This document shows positions 8,124 to 17,032 of a stretch of DNA of 34,406 nt, piece after piece. Both the position numbers and the translations under genes were made by a program. The stretch is from contig NZ_JAQTQD010000024.1 of NCBI RefSeq assembly GCF_028712425.1, forward strand, positions 1 through 34,406. The letters run 5' to 3'. The notes beneath the pieces were generated by a model. The model was not told where the DNA came from. It did no database searches and saw nothing but the letters and a program-made list of their open reading frames with translations. The DNA is from Methanoregula sp. (GTDB lineage Archaea > Halobacteriota > Methanomicrobia > Methanomicrobiales > Methanospirillaceae). Positions within the stretch are counted from its first letter, which is position 1; each line of letters starts with the position of its first letter.

Positions 8124-8636
8124 ATGCAGTGCGAAATGTGCGGTGAAACCATTCGCGGTCCGCCCAAGATCGTCCGGGTTGAGGGTGCCGAGCTGCAGGT
8201 CTGTGCCAGATGCGGGAAGTTCGGCACCGAGGTCCAGCAGCAACGGCGCACCGATATCGCCCGTCCGGCCGGTGCCAGGCCCGCGGGCAATGTAAAGTCT
8301 CCTGCCGTGATCCCTTCCACCTACCGGAAGCGGGACATGTTCGATTTCATCGAGGGGGATATTGTGGACGATTATAATGTCCGCATCAGGAACGCCCGGA
8401 TGGAGAAGGGCCTCTCCCAGAAGGACCTTGCCATGCAGATGAAGGAGAAGGAGCACCTTATCCAGAAGATCGAGAACCGCGACCTCATCCCGGAAGAGGG
8501 TGTGCGGAAGAAACTTGAGAAGGTGCTTGAGATCCGGCTCATCGATGCACCGGATACTGATGTTGAGAAGAAAGTCCCGGGAACCATGGCCCCGACACTC
8601 GGCGACCTGACGATCATCCGGAAAGCCAAAAAATAA
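8124..8636 (+). CDS. Archaeal multiprotein bridging factor 1 (MBF1)
   Basis: 170 residues. An N-terminal zinc ribbon with C3, C6, C27 and C30 (MQCEMCG, CARCGKFG) is followed by a linker and a Cro/C1-type helix-turn-helix at about 84-140 (IRNARMEKGLSQKDLAMQM and the recognition region HLIQKIENRD). This layout is that of archaeal MBF1 (TIGR00270), a coactivator-like protein that in some archaea associates with ribosomes; its exact role is still debated. A TATA-like CATTTAAAG lies 25-35 bp before the ATG (about 8088-8097). The divergent gene is PAN-2, with 127 bp between starts. Confidence 0.93.
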   Translation: MQCEMCGETIRGPPKIVRVEGAELQVCARCGKFGTEVQQQRRTDIARPAGARPAGNVKSPAVIPSTYRKRDMFDFIEGDIVDDYNVRIRNARMEKGLSQKDLAMQMKEKEHLIQKIENRDLIPEEGVRKKLEKVLEIRLIDAPDTDVEKKVPGTMAPTLGDLTIIRKAKK

Positions 8637-8652
8637 TCAATCCCCTTTTTCG

Positions 8653-9315
8653 TTATGCAAGGTCGATGACCGCGTTGTGCAGGATATCGAGGGTATCCCG
8701 CATGGCCCTGCCCGCGTCCCGCAGGTGATGATAAATCTCCCTTGTCCTTATTGCCTGCATGGCATCGTCCGTACGCAGGAGCTCGGCCATGCCGGTGATG
8801 TACTGCTCTTCAAGACAATTATATGCCCGGCGGGCCCGGCGGATCTCGTCCTCGACGCTCTCGCGGTCAGATTCCAGTGCGGAAATCCCCCGTGCAATGC
8901 ACTCCGTTCCTAAGAGGAGCTGCTGTGCCATGCTGCGGATATGCGGATCGGGAGAGACCGAGAACGCGTACATCTCCTTTGCGGTCTCCCCGGCAAAGTT
9001 GAGAATATAATCCGTCTGCCGGGAGATGCTGTAGATATCCTGCCGGTCAAAAGGAGTAGAGAAGGACCGGACCAGCTTGTCCTCCATGGCATGCCGCATG
9101 GCATCCACCTCCTTCTCGATCTGCTCCAGCTCAACAGGATTTGTCTGGGGGGAATGGTTCAGCCAGTCGGTAAAGGCAGTCACACCGGCAACAGTGCGTT
9201 CGGACTGGCAGGTGAGCATACGGTAAAAATCATGTTCGCGCGGGAAGAGCGAGGAGAAAAGGCCCCTGCCCTTTCCGCGGCGGTCTTTGGTTTTTGGTAG
9301 TTTCATGGTCATCAT
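8653..9315 (-). CDS. PhoU-like DUF47 protein paired with PiT transporter
   Basis: About 220 residues, mainly helical, of the DUF47 family (PhoU-like), which is commonly encoded next to PiT phosphate transporters and thought to regulate them. Supporting segments are PREHDFYRMLTCQSERTVAGVTAF at the N terminus, EQIEKEVDAMRHAMEDKLVRSF and DIYSISRQTDYILNF, the last resembling the acidic, metal-binding helices of PhoU folds. The start is ambiguous among ATG 9315, 9312 and 9306. 9315 overlaps the PiT stop as ATGA, and a GGAG lies just before the group. The overlap means translational coupling with the transporter upstream. Confidence 0.85.
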   Translation of the reverse strand: MMTMKLPKTKDRRGKGRGLFSSLFPREHDFYRMLTCQSERTVAGVTAFTDWLNHSPQTNPVELEQIEKEVDAMRHAMEDKLVRSFSTPFDRQDIYSISRQTDYILNFAGETAKEMYAFSVSPDPHIRSMAQQLLLGTECIARGISALESDRESVEDEIRRARRAYNCLEEQYITGMAELLRTDDAMQAIRTREIYHHLRDAGRAMRDTLDILHNAVIDLA

Positions 9316-10340
9316 ACTCCGATAAGGGGGGATACGAGAAGGAATAACAGCCCGGCAATGAGCATGGTCACCGGGATCGTGATCACCATAGCGATAATGA
9401 TCTCCCTGCCCACCCGCCACTGGACCTTACGCGGGTTTTCTGCAGCTCCGACACCGAGGACAGACATGGTGATCACATGGGTCGAAGAGACGGGAGCACC
9501 GGCTGCTGTTGACAACGCGATAGAGGATGCAGAGAAAAACTGGGAATCGAACGAATGGATCGGCTCGATCCGGAAGATCCGGCGCCCGAGGGTATTCATG
9601 ATCCGCCACCCGCCGCTGATCGTCCCCAGCGCCATCAGGACTGCGCACGCACACCGTGTCCAGAGCGGGACCTCCGGGGTTGCCGCAAAACCCGCGGCAA
9701 CAAGGACCATCGCTATCATCCCCATCTGTTTCTGGGGATCATTTGCCCCGTTGAAGAACGCCATCAGGGATGCAGTGCACCAGTTGAGGATGGCGATATT
9801 CCTGTTCTGGCGACGTTCTGCATTGCGCATAAAGAGATCCGTTGCTTTGTGTAATCCAAAACTTCCTGCAAATCCGATGATTGCAGAGAGGACGAAGAAG
9901 ACGAGGATCTTCATGAACCCGACAAGTTCCGGCTCCGGGCCGGTAAGTTCGGAAAAACCCCAGGCAACGCTCGATATGCCTGCGGCCGCGATGCTCCCCC
10001 CGACAAGACCCCCGATCAGCGAGTGTGTGGAGGATGCGGGAAGCCCGAACTTCCATGTAATGATGTTCCATGCGGTTGCTGTAACGAGCGCAACGAAGAG
10101 GACGGCCAGTTCGCCGGCCCCGGGCTGAATGCTGATGAGCCCGACCATGGTGAAGGCAACTGCACTCCCCCCGAAGACCGCCCCGAGAAGAGACATCCCT
10201 GCAACAAGGATGATACCGGCCCGCGGCGATGCTGAACGCGAGGCAATGAAGGTAGCAGCGATCGAACTTGCGTCCTGGAACCCGTTGGTAAAGGTGAACG
10301 CGAGCGCAAGCAGGATAGTGAAAACCGCAATCACGAACAT
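9312..10340 (-). CDS. Inorganic phosphate transporter, PiT family
   Basis: A 342-residue polytopic membrane protein with about nine to ten hydrophobic segments. The two PiT signature repeats are visible: TNGFQDASSIAAT near residue 18 and FNGANDPQKQMGM near residue 197, together with SSTHSLIG and SSTHVITMSV. It should import phosphate by cation symport. The first signature departs from the usual N-G-x-x-D-A-A-N (Gln-Asp-Ala-Ser-Ser instead), so the coupling site may be altered. A TTTTTAT box about 70-75 bp upstream implies a GC-rich leader containing short hairpins. It overlaps the DUF47 gene, forming the usual PiT-DUF47 pair. Confidence 0.93.
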   Translation of the reverse strand: MFVIAVFTILLALAFTFTNGFQDASSIAATFIASRSASPRAGIILVAGMSLLGAVFGGSAVAFTMVGLISIQPGAGELAVLFVALVTATAWNIITWKFGLPASSTHSLIGGLVGGSIAAAGISSVAWGFSELTGPEPELVGFMKILVFFVLSAIIGFAGSFGLHKATDLFMRNAERRQNRNIAILNWCTASLMAFFNGANDPQKQMGMIAMVLVAAGFAATPEVPLWTRCACAVLMALGTISGGWRIMNTLGRRIFRIEPIHSFDSQFFSASSIALSTAAGAPVSSTHVITMSVLGVGAAENPRKVQWRVGREIIIAMVITIPVTMLIAGLLFLLVSPLIGV

Positions 10341-10495
10341 AGGCAGGTGCCGGCATGCCTGCGGGCTGCCGCAGTCAGAGCCACATGGGCAGTATTGCGG
10401 GATGAGGATAAAAAGATCGCCCGAGATCGCCGGCCGGTTTCACCAAGAGGCGTTCCCGGAAAAGGGTATTGTCAGAGCAAGGGAAGAGAAAAAAA

Positions 10496-11056
10496 CTATG
10501 GTGTTTTCGGTGACGCTGCTGTTGCTGTCGCAGGGGCGTTGACCGGCCCGGTATACACGCCGGAGCCGAGCCACCAGTCATCAGCTACCTGCATGCCATA
10601 CCCCAGTTTGGATTCCAGGGTGTTGTTGTCCCGCGGATTGATATACACGTAACGGTAGAACCCGCTGCCGTTCCGGACTTCTGCGCCCATCTCCTCAACA
10701 AAGATCCCGTTGGCTCCCTCGCGGAGTTTGCCAACCGCTTCCGGATTGATGGGATGGGCAAGCGTCGTGCCATTATACCCGTACGCGAAGATATAGAGTT
10801 CGCCCTGAATAAACGACCCGTTCCGGTTGTTGAACTCGGACAAAGCCCGTTCAGTGCCCTGCACCTTTGCATAGGCAACGGCGCTGTCGACAAAGGAAAC
10901 AAGGGTCTCGTTGGAAACAGAGGGCATCACCGGGCCGGCTGGCGTATCCATGGGAGTTGACGGGGCCGATCCGGATGCACTCTCTGTACAGCCTGCAGCA
11001 ATCACCAGCAGGGCGATGATGAATATATGAAGAATGAACATTGGGATTTTTTTCAT
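10496..11056 (-). CDS. Cache-domain lipoprotein
   Basis: 186 residues. A lipoprotein signal peptide ends in the lipobox with Cys at 23 (VIAAGC). After a Ser/Pro linker comes a small-molecule sensor of the single-Cache type, about residues 50-170: FVDSAVAYAKVQG, ELYIFAYGYNGTTLAHPINPE, FYRYVYINP and YGMQVADDWWLGSGVYTG are characteristic of Cache modules of methyl-accepting or kinase sensors. Here the domain stands alone, with no kinase or chemotaxis part, so it may act as a ligand-binding surface protein. The C terminus is Ala/Thr/Pro-rich. No clear operon partner: the PiT gene lies 155 bp downstream on the same strand. Confidence 0.8.
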   Translation of the reverse strand: MKKIPMFILHIFIIALLVIAAGCTESASGSAPSTPMDTPAGPVMPSVSNETLVSFVDSAVAYAKVQGTERALSEFNNRNGSFIQGELYIFAYGYNGTTLAHPINPEAVGKLREGANGIFVEEMGAEVRNGSGFYRYVYINPRDNNTLESKLGYGMQVADDWWLGSGVYTGPVNAPATATAASPKTP

Positions 11057-11331
11057 GGGCTCATTATTGGATTTTTTTCTTTATAGGGTGATCTGTGTCC
11101 CCGGATTTCCATGCAGGGACGCCTGCGAACACCGGTACGATCCTCTCATATCGCCGATACCTTTTTGTACAACCCGATCTCCACATACCTATTCGGAAGC
11201 TCTCCAGCCATTTGGGGGGGACTGGTTAACTGTCTGACGGACCGGATAGCAGGATACAATCCGGTGCCGTCAGGATATGAGCCGGACACTCCGGCTTTCC
11301 CTCAAGAAACCATCCATACACAAGGACGATC

Positions 11332-12336
11332 ATGGCACACCTTCACGGAATCTCAGGCAGCACCCGTTTCCTCCTTGATGGGACAAAACCGGTCCACGGC
11401 AGAAAAATGGCAACCCTTGCCGAGATCACGGAGTTCCTGGAACACTACCCGGAACTCCTTGCCGGGGCTGCATCGGTTGAGGAGAAGCGGCAGGATGAGA
11501 TCATCCATGCGCTCGAAGACCGCGAGGCAGAGCTCAACCGTGAGATGGCCGAAGGCATTGAACAGCGCACAAAGGACGTCTATACCAGCATCCTTGCAAT
11601 CAATGACCGGATCGAGGCAAGCGAATCGTTTTTTGTGGTCCTCTGGCTCCTGATCCGGTTCTGGGGGGCAAACCAGATCAGTGGGTGGCGGATCCACTTC
11701 CCGTCAACTGCTGTCAGATGGAAACTCTGGAAGCTGAAGCGGGAATGGGAGAAGGCAATCGCAACCCGGACCTGCAGTGTCAGTTCTGCGAGCCGGGACA
11801 TTACGGCTACAAAGCAATTCCTTACAAAAAACAGTTCTTATCTCATCGGCGCAAAGGCTGAACAGCAGGTCATTGATGCGCTCTCGCAGCTGCCCGACGA
11901 CTGCCATATCATGAGCGGGGTCAACCTGCGCCGGTTCGACACCGCGTACTGGTGGCGAAAAAAGGACGAGATCCGGTTCCAGCAGATCGACCCGGTTGTC
12001 ATCGGCCCAACAGGGCTGTTTCTTATCGGCACCAAGAACTGGTCGGGAGCAGACATCGAGCTGAAGACCGGAGACATCAAACGGCAGGTGAAGGTCGCCA
12101 CCCACGCCCTCTGGGTGTACATGAAAGACGAGTACCGCTTCTACGAGCGAAATCCGAAGATCCGGTGCGTCATCGTCTCTACACAGGGTAGCCATCCTGA
12201 CCTGAAGCTCGACAAGGACATCGATGTGATCACGCTCAACCGGCTGATCGAATACATCACGCAATGGGAGAAGATCCTGACCCCTCTGAATGTCGAGCGG
12301 CTTACCCATGTCATCTCATTTTCCGAAGCCCGCTGA
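11332..12336 (+). CDS. NERD-domain protein with altered catalytic motif
   Basis: 334 residues. The first ~110 residues are helical, with an ARM-like acidic stretch and a hydrophobic segment (SFFVVLWLLIRFW, about 99-111). A NERD (nuclease-related) domain follows at about 170-300: LIGAKAEQQVIDAL, QQIDPVVIGPTGLFLIGTKNWSG. NERD domains belong to the PD-(D/E)xK nuclease group; the Asp (D220) and Lys (K235) are present, but the residue two before the Lys is G233 where family members normally have Glu (ETK). Nuclease activity is therefore doubtful. The start ATG 11332 has AAGGA at 6 nt; ATG 11407 (M26) has no such site. It is flanked by unrelated genes on the opposite strand. Confidence 0.8.
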   Translation: MAHLHGISGSTRFLLDGTKPVHGRKMATLAEITEFLEHYPELLAGAASVEEKRQDEIIHALEDREAELNREMAEGIEQRTKDVYTSILAINDRIEASESFFVVLWLLIRFWGANQISGWRIHFPSTAVRWKLWKLKREWEKAIATRTCSVSSASRDITATKQFLTKNSSYLIGAKAEQQVIDALSQLPDDCHIMSGVNLRRFDTAYWWRKKDEIRFQQIDPVVIGPTGLFLIGTKNWSGADIELKTGDIKRQVKVATHALWVYMKDEYRFYERNPKIRCVIVSTQGSHPDLKLDKDIDVITLNRLIEYITQWEKILTPLNVERLTHVISFSEAR

Positions 12337-12585
12337 TGGCCGGGAGAACCTGGCTTTCGGTCTGGGAAATCTGCATAACGGAAGATCGGGGATACCAGCA
12401 GGCGCCGGATTAGTTTCAGCTGGATAAGACGTACCCGTTACGTACAGGATCAACATCTGGCTTCAGGCTCCATGAACCCCGGAAACATGGAGTGGCAAAA
12501 CCAGAAAACGCTGAAAGGTGTTGTCCGTGATGGGATCGGCCTTCCCGGTGAAAAATGATAGTGCACCCTGCCGGGGCACGCATGA

Positions 12586-13038
12586 TTACCCGGGAATACC
12601 GCAGCACTTCTTTGCAATCGCCACCCCGATCGGGGCTGCGATCAGGGCCGCTATATAGGTTGCGAGCAGCGCGAACGGGTACATACCGATCCAGATAAAG
12701 AGGAAAAACGGGCGTGCTTCGGGAGGTATGAAGTAAATGACCATGATGAGCGAGAGGAGCGTACCCATGATCAGCGCCAGAGCGGCAGTGGAAATCAGGT
12801 GCCACGGCAGCGTTTCAGGCTGTGCCCCGCAGGCAGCAGCAACCCTGCCCCCCCACTCCATGAGAGGGATGATGAGAGTTATAACCAGGCTTATGACAAA
12901 GGAGACGATGAACCCTTCGAAAAATTCTGCGAGCGTAAGCGATCCGGTGGCGATGAACGGAAGGATGATACTCAGGACAACCGCAAGGAACAGACACATC
13001 CAGATGGTTACCATCAAACCAAATTTGTCAATTTTCAT
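12586..13038 (-). CDS. Membrane protein, four predicted helices
   Basis: 150 residues from ATG 13038, which is preceded by AGGATG at a good spacing; the longer frame to 13140 adds a segment without support. There are four hydrophobic segments: about 8-28 (MVTIWMCLFLAVVLSIILPFI), 36-60, 78-100 and 107-135. The arrangement of two similar two-helix halves is reminiscent of small DUF2798-like membrane proteins, but I cannot confirm the family. The C terminus ends in KKCCGIPG. No operon partner; the intergenic stretch 12337-12585 between it and the convergent NERD gene holds nothing I recognise. Confidence 0.65.
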   Translation of the reverse strand: MKIDKFGLMVTIWMCLFLAVVLSIILPFIATGSLTLAEFFEGFIVSFVISLVITLIIPLMEWGGRVAAACGAQPETLPWHLISTAALALIMGTLLSLIMVIYFIPPEARPFFLFIWIGMYPFALLATYIAALIAAPIGVAIAKKCCGIPG

Positions 13039-13243
13039 CCCTACATCCTGCCATTCTGCTATGCAGATTGACCTTGTTGAACATTTTTTAAAAGTATCAT
13101 AGATAAAAACAACGATATGCAAAACATATTTGTAAAGCAATTTGATCGGGACGATCGAAATATAGGTTCAATACAGGGAATTCCCAAGATCCATCAACCC
13201 CGCGATCAGCAGCTACATACCCCATGACACAAAAGTACGGATC

Positions 13244-13819
13244 ATGAGCCGGTACTCGATCACGGTCATTGTTGGCAGCCTCCGGAAAGAATCATTGAAC
13301 AGGCAGCTCGCAGAGGGTCTTGTGCAGCTTGCACCGCAGGACTTTTCCTTTACCCGCGTTCCTATCGGCGACCTGCCGCTCTACAACCAGGACGATGACG
13401 ATCATCCCGCTCCTGCAGTCACCCGGATGAAAGATGCAGTCAGGGCCGCTGACGGTCTGCTCATTGTAACACCGGAATACAACCGCTCGATCCCGGGTGT
13501 GCTCAAGAACGCACTCGACCACGGGTCCCGCCCGCCCGGCCAAAGCGTGTGGGCCGGGAAGCCCGCCGGTATCATTGGCATCTCTCCCGGCGCAATGGGT
13601 ACGGCCATGGCCCAGCAGCACCTGCGGAACATCCTCTCCTTCCTTGACGTTTCCGTGATGCGCCAGCCTGAGGCATACCTCCAGATGCGAGAGGGGATGT
13701 TCAATGCAGACGGAACTATCGGCGAAGGGAGCCTTCCCCGCCTCCGGGACTGGATGGAGCATTACTGTACGTGGATCCGGGAGAATGTGCAAAGGGACAG
13801 TAACAGGGCAAACGAGTAG
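13244..13819 (+). CDS. NAD(P)H-dependent FMN reductase (ChrR/YieF-like)
   Basis: A 191-residue flavodoxin-fold reductase. The phosphate-binding loop GSLRKESLNR (about 12-21) and the isoalloxazine-side motif TPEYNRSIPGVLKNALD (about 76-92) are those of the NADPH-dependent FMN reductase / azoreductase family, which reduce quinones, chromate or flavins using NAD(P)H. GKPAGIIGISPGAMGTAMAQQHLRNIL also fits. It is cytosolic with no signal peptide. It stands alone between opposite-strand genes, so a specific pathway cannot be inferred; an oxidative-stress role is plausible for an anaerobe. Confidence 0.9.
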   Translation: MSRYSITVIVGSLRKESLNRQLAEGLVQLAPQDFSFTRVPIGDLPLYNQDDDDHPAPAVTRMKDAVRAADGLLIVTPEYNRSIPGVLKNALDHGSRPPGQSVWAGKPAGIIGISPGAMGTAMAQQHLRNILSFLDVSVMRQPEAYLQMREGMFNADGTIGEGSLPRLRDWMEHYCTWIRENVQRDSNRANE

Positions 13820-14125
13820 AGAGATCCTGGAGAGGGGTCGCAAGAAATTATCGACGGGAAATCAGGACTTTGTAGCCGGTAAACTCGTCTGCAGTGAATT
13901 CAGAACGGTCGCACCGCGTCCCGGCATCTGAACCGGAGGAATGAAGCAACCAGGGTGTATTAAACTCCAGATATGACGGGACAATATTTACGGTTGCTAT
14001 TCTCATCGGCATATATCGGATAGTGCACCACATACCGAGAGACAAGGGAATTGAAGGGTATGACGGACTAGTGAACTAACTGGGATAGCCACACGTTGAT
14101 GTCCTGCTGCAAAAAACAGAAAAAC
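13820..14125. other. Intergenic stretch without recognisable gene
   Basis: About 300 bp between the FMN reductase and the convergent NHL protein gene. A few AT-rich patches are present (around 13975-14030), but I see no convincing open frame, structured repeat or RNA gene here. Confidence 0.4.
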
Positions 14126-15439
14126 TTATGGAAGGAATGGGATCCTCATCTCAAAGACGGAACGGAGAAACCGGGATATTCTGTCAAAGGCTCCCGGTTC
14201 TCTGCCAGCCACCAGGGTGCCCTCTTCACGCCGATTGTCCGCTGTTCCAGTCTCGGGCATCTCCAGCGTTGCAGGTATCTGAGTTGCAGAGGTATTGTTT
14301 TCGGCAGACACTTCCGGGGAGATTGTGAGAACGGTTTTTCCGGGTTCAGGGCTTTGCACTGATATTCTCTGCCGGGGTGTATCTGATGCTCCCGGGGTCA
14401 TGGATACACTAGGTGTACGTGGGACCAGCACGGCAAATGTGGAGCGTTGTACGGGAGTTTCCTGAACAACAAAAGACGAATACCTGAATTCACCAATCTC
14501 CCATGAAGAGCCGGACTGCATAATAACGAATAACTCTCCGGAAGGACCGATGGCAACATCATACGCTGTTTTGCTCGTGTTGCACGTACTGAAATATTCC
14601 CCGGTCGGGCTGAACTTCTGGACACGGGCAGTCTGATCGGCAACATAGACATTCCCCCATTTGTCTACGGCAACACCGGACGGGGTCAGGAATTGTCCGG
14701 CACCCGTTCCCTTTGACCCCCATTCTGCAAGAGCGGTCCCGTCGGATGTGAATTTCTGGATCCGGCTGTTGCCGGCATCGGTGACATACACATGATCCCG
14801 TGCATCGATGGCAATACTTCCCGGCGCATTAAACACCCCGCGTGCTGTCCCGTAGGATCCCCACTGGAGGAGATACTTTCCGCCGGAATGGATCTTCTGC
14901 ACCCGGTTATTGCCGGCATCAGCAACATACACGGTTCCGGAAGAATCGACAGCTATCCCGGCCGGATGGTCAAACTCCCCGTTGCCGGACCCCTCGCGGC
15001 CCCATAGCTCTGTTTTGAAGAGAGACAGTTTGATGACCGTGCTGTTCTTCCGGTCGGTAACATACACGTTGTGAGAAGCGTCAGCAACGATCCCGGCAGG
15101 GACAACGGATACCCCGGATTCCGTATCATTCAGCACCCAGTAGGTGGTGAGTTCCCGTTCCGGAGAATACCGAAACACCCGGCCATCCTCCGGCGAGGTT
15201 ACATAAACAGCGCCGGATGGATCAATGGAGATATCCGGAGGAACCGTGCCGGATCCCGCCGTATAGGGCCAGGGTTTCACAAAAGAACAGGATTCGTCAC
15301 CCGTAACCCCGGCCACCAGAGCAAGCAGGAGAATTGTCGCAAGCATGCCCCGTATCGAAACCCTGCCAACCAGATCCCTCCCTGTGATCGTTACACCATC
15401 TCCTTCACTTCGATTATTAAGATCATAGTATATTGTCAT
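14126..15439 (-). CDS. Secreted NHL-repeat beta-propeller protein
   Basis: Up to 437 residues. A hydrophobic export segment (MLATILLLALVAGVTG, residues 32-47) precedes five or six NHL repeats, seen as repeated units such as IAVDSSGTVYVADAGNNRVQKI, IAIDARDHVYVTDAGNSRIQKF and VAVDKWGNVYVADQTARVQKF. These form a beta-propeller that binds protein or carbohydrate ligands. The C-terminal ~130 residues are Ser/Thr/Pro-rich and lack repeats, as in a surface linker. The start is uncertain: ATG 15439 gives a 31-residue leader, while ATG 15346 starts directly at the signal peptide but lacks its own ribosome-binding site. The gene is divergent from the tail-tube-like gene. Confidence 0.75.
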   Translation of the reverse strand: MTIYYDLNNRSEGDGVTITGRDLVGRVSIRGMLATILLLALVAGVTGDESCSFVKPWPYTAGSGTVPPDISIDPSGAVYVTSPEDGRVFRYSPERELTTYWVLNDTESGVSVVPAGIVADASHNVYVTDRKNSTVIKLSLFKTELWGREGSGNGEFDHPAGIAVDSSGTVYVADAGNNRVQKIHSGGKYLLQWGSYGTARGVFNAPGSIAIDARDHVYVTDAGNSRIQKFTSDGTALAEWGSKGTGAGQFLTPSGVAVDKWGNVYVADQTARVQKFSPTGEYFSTCNTSKTAYDVAIGPSGELFVIMQSGSSWEIGEFRYSSFVVQETPVQRSTFAVLVPRTPSVSMTPGASDTPRQRISVQSPEPGKTVLTISPEVSAENNTSATQIPATLEMPETGTADNRREEGTLVAGREPGAFDRISRFLRSVFEMRIPFLP

Positions 15440-15617
15440 GTATATTTGAGCGAATCGATCTGTTTTCCCGGCACAATTTGGCTCACATCACCCTGCACCA
15501 GCCTCACGAGCCTCCATCCCCTGCCCTCCATCTCCCTCCTTGCCCCGGCAGCGTAACACTGCTGTCCTGCCCCAATCCAAAGAATCAATATGTCCAGCGA
15601 TAAGGAACGACCGTGGG

Positions 15618-16100
15618 ATGATCATGTCGTTAGAAGACGATCTCTGCAGGAAGTTCCAGTTCCGGGTGAAATGGGATGGCCGGTACGTTGCCGGCTTTCC
15701 GGAGGTCTCCCCGCTTCCTGTGAACATAGTGCATACCGGCCAGAGAGAAAGTGGCGGCCCGCCCCCTGCCATCGGGCCGGAGGGTCAGCGCACCCCGTAT
15801 TTCATCAATCTCGAACGCGGCATTGCCGTTGACCTCGGGTTCGCGCAGTGGATTACCATGGTGCGGAGTTTCGGCCCGGCAACCGGCAAAGGCTCCCTGC
15901 TTCCGGAATACAAACGGCCATTCACGATCGAGTCGTGCGATGAGAACGGAAAGGTTGAATATTGCTATCATCTCTCCAACTGCTGGGTGGATGAATACCG
16001 GGCTTTCCCGGACCCGGATCCCGCTTCTGTCGAAGTTGCAATCGAACACCTGAGGCTCGGTTTCGACGCATGGGGACGGGAGCCGGCGGAGAAGAGATAA
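15618..16100 (+). CDS. Phage tail-tube-like protein (T4 gp19 family)
   Basis: About 160 residues. The order of segments follows the gp19 / conserved tail-region family: RKFQFRVKWDGRYVAGFPEVSPL at the N terminus, a loop, YFINLERGIAVDLGFAQWI, PFTIESCDENGKVEYCYHLSNCW and the closing VEVAIEHLRLGFDAW. In contractile phages and extracellular injection systems this protein polymerises into the inner tube. No sheath, baseplate, spike or AAA+ assembly gene is seen near it, so it is an orphan here. ATG 15618 or 15624 are both possible; the frame extends upstream to 15540 without support. A flavodoxin converges from the other side. It could be a domesticated or degraded remnant; the frame itself is intact. 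Confidence 0.75.
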   Translation: MIMSLEDDLCRKFQFRVKWDGRYVAGFPEVSPLPVNIVHTGQRESGGPPPAIGPEGQRTPYFINLERGIAVDLGFAQWITMVRSFGPATGKGSLLPEYKRPFTIESCDENGKVEYCYHLSNCWVDEYRAFPDPDPASVEVAIEHLRLGFDAWGREPAEKR

Positions 16101-16176
16101 CCGCAGGTTCCCTGATCGCTCCTGCGCACAGTCGGCTGGTTCACTGCCGGCCGGGTGGACCTGCCCCTCCTGCCCA

Positions 16177-16593
16177 TCACTTCCCGGCAATGTTCCGGGC
16201 CCAGGTCCTGGCAGCCTCCAGATCTTCCTTGTGCACGTTGCGGTAACGGACCATGATTGCCTTGCCCGGGGCAGCCGGGTCCCCGAGGACCTGTGCACCT
16301 TTCTTTGTTACCATCTCCGCCATGTCGCGGACCAGCTTCTCGCCATCGCGCGATCCTGCCGTGGCAAACAGGGCCACCTTCCGCCCGGTGAATGTCCCGT
16401 CCCGGAGAAGGTATCGCATCTCATCTCCCGGCTGGTGGCCGTACGTCCCGCTCCCGAGGAAGAGGATCTCCGCATCCGGCAGGGGCCGTTTTTTGATATC
16501 CCCGACACTTACGCCGAGCTCATCCGCAATCGCTTCAGCAACCTTCCGGGTATGCCCGCCCCGGGAATCCACCAGAACTGCTACCGTGGCCAT
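16177..16593 (-). CDS. Flavodoxin
   Basis: 138 residues from ATG 16593, which has AGGA at 6 nt and a TATATATCC box about 25-33 bp upstream; an extension to 16683 lacks such support. The FMN phosphate loop is DSRGGHTRKVAEAIA (about residues 10-24), followed by LFLGSGTYGHQPGDEM and VALFATAGSRDGEKL, the usual flavodoxin loops near the flavin. It is a cytosolic one-electron carrier or a flavodoxin-domain oxidoreductase. No partner gene is adjacent, and the Lys-rich small gene follows separately on the same strand upstream. Confidence 0.88.
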   Translation of the reverse strand: MATVAVLVDSRGGHTRKVAEAIADELGVSVGDIKKRPLPDAEILFLGSGTYGHQPGDEMRYLLRDGTFTGRKVALFATAGSRDGEKLVRDMAEMVTKKGAQVLGDPAAPGKAIMVRYRNVHKEDLEAARTWARNIAGK

Positions 16594-16722
16594 ACTCTTT
16601 CCTGCTGGCTCAAAGGATATATACCTCGTCTTCCTGCCATGCAGAGTGAGACGGAGCCGTGCACCGGGAGAATCCGCCGGCATGTGCCGGCCATGAGAAA
16701 AAGAGAGATGAAAACAGAATGC

Positions 16723-16860
16723 CTACTTGATCTTCTTCTCAAGCTTCTTGAGTTTCTTCTGGGCCTCTTTGCTGCCCGCAGCTGCCTGCTTTGAGAGTTC
16801 TTCTGCCTTCTCCTTCTTTGCCTTGTTCAGCTTTACCAGTTGTTTCTTGCTTGTTGGCAT
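16723..16860 (-). CDS. Lysine-rich 45-aa protein
   Basis: A very short protein starting MPTSKKQLVKLNKAKK and ending KKLKKLEKKIK, with about one third Lys, Ala-rich in the middle (SKQAAAGSKEAQ), and probably one or two amphipathic helices. ATG 16860 has GAGGT at 7-nt spacing, which strongly supports this start over the long upstream frame that reaches 17523. Similar basic micro-proteins occur in methanogens, but I know no assigned role. RNA or nucleic-acid binding is suggested by charge only. Neighbours are the flavodoxin gene and a CPBP remnant. Confidence 0.75.
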   Translation of the reverse strand: MPTSKKQLVKLNKAKKEKAEELSKQAAAGSKEAQKKLKKLEKKIK

Positions 16861-17032
16861 GTGGTTACCTCTAATATGCGGATGGTTGATTTTATCCCTG
16901 TTTTGTCTTAAAAATATCCCCCGGGACCGACCTGCAACCCCCGGGTCAAAATGTTTTTTTAAAAAAACCCGGCAGCCAAAAGAAACGGGGAAATTCACCG
17001 GTGAAAGAAAAAGAAAAGCCTGGCGGGGATTC

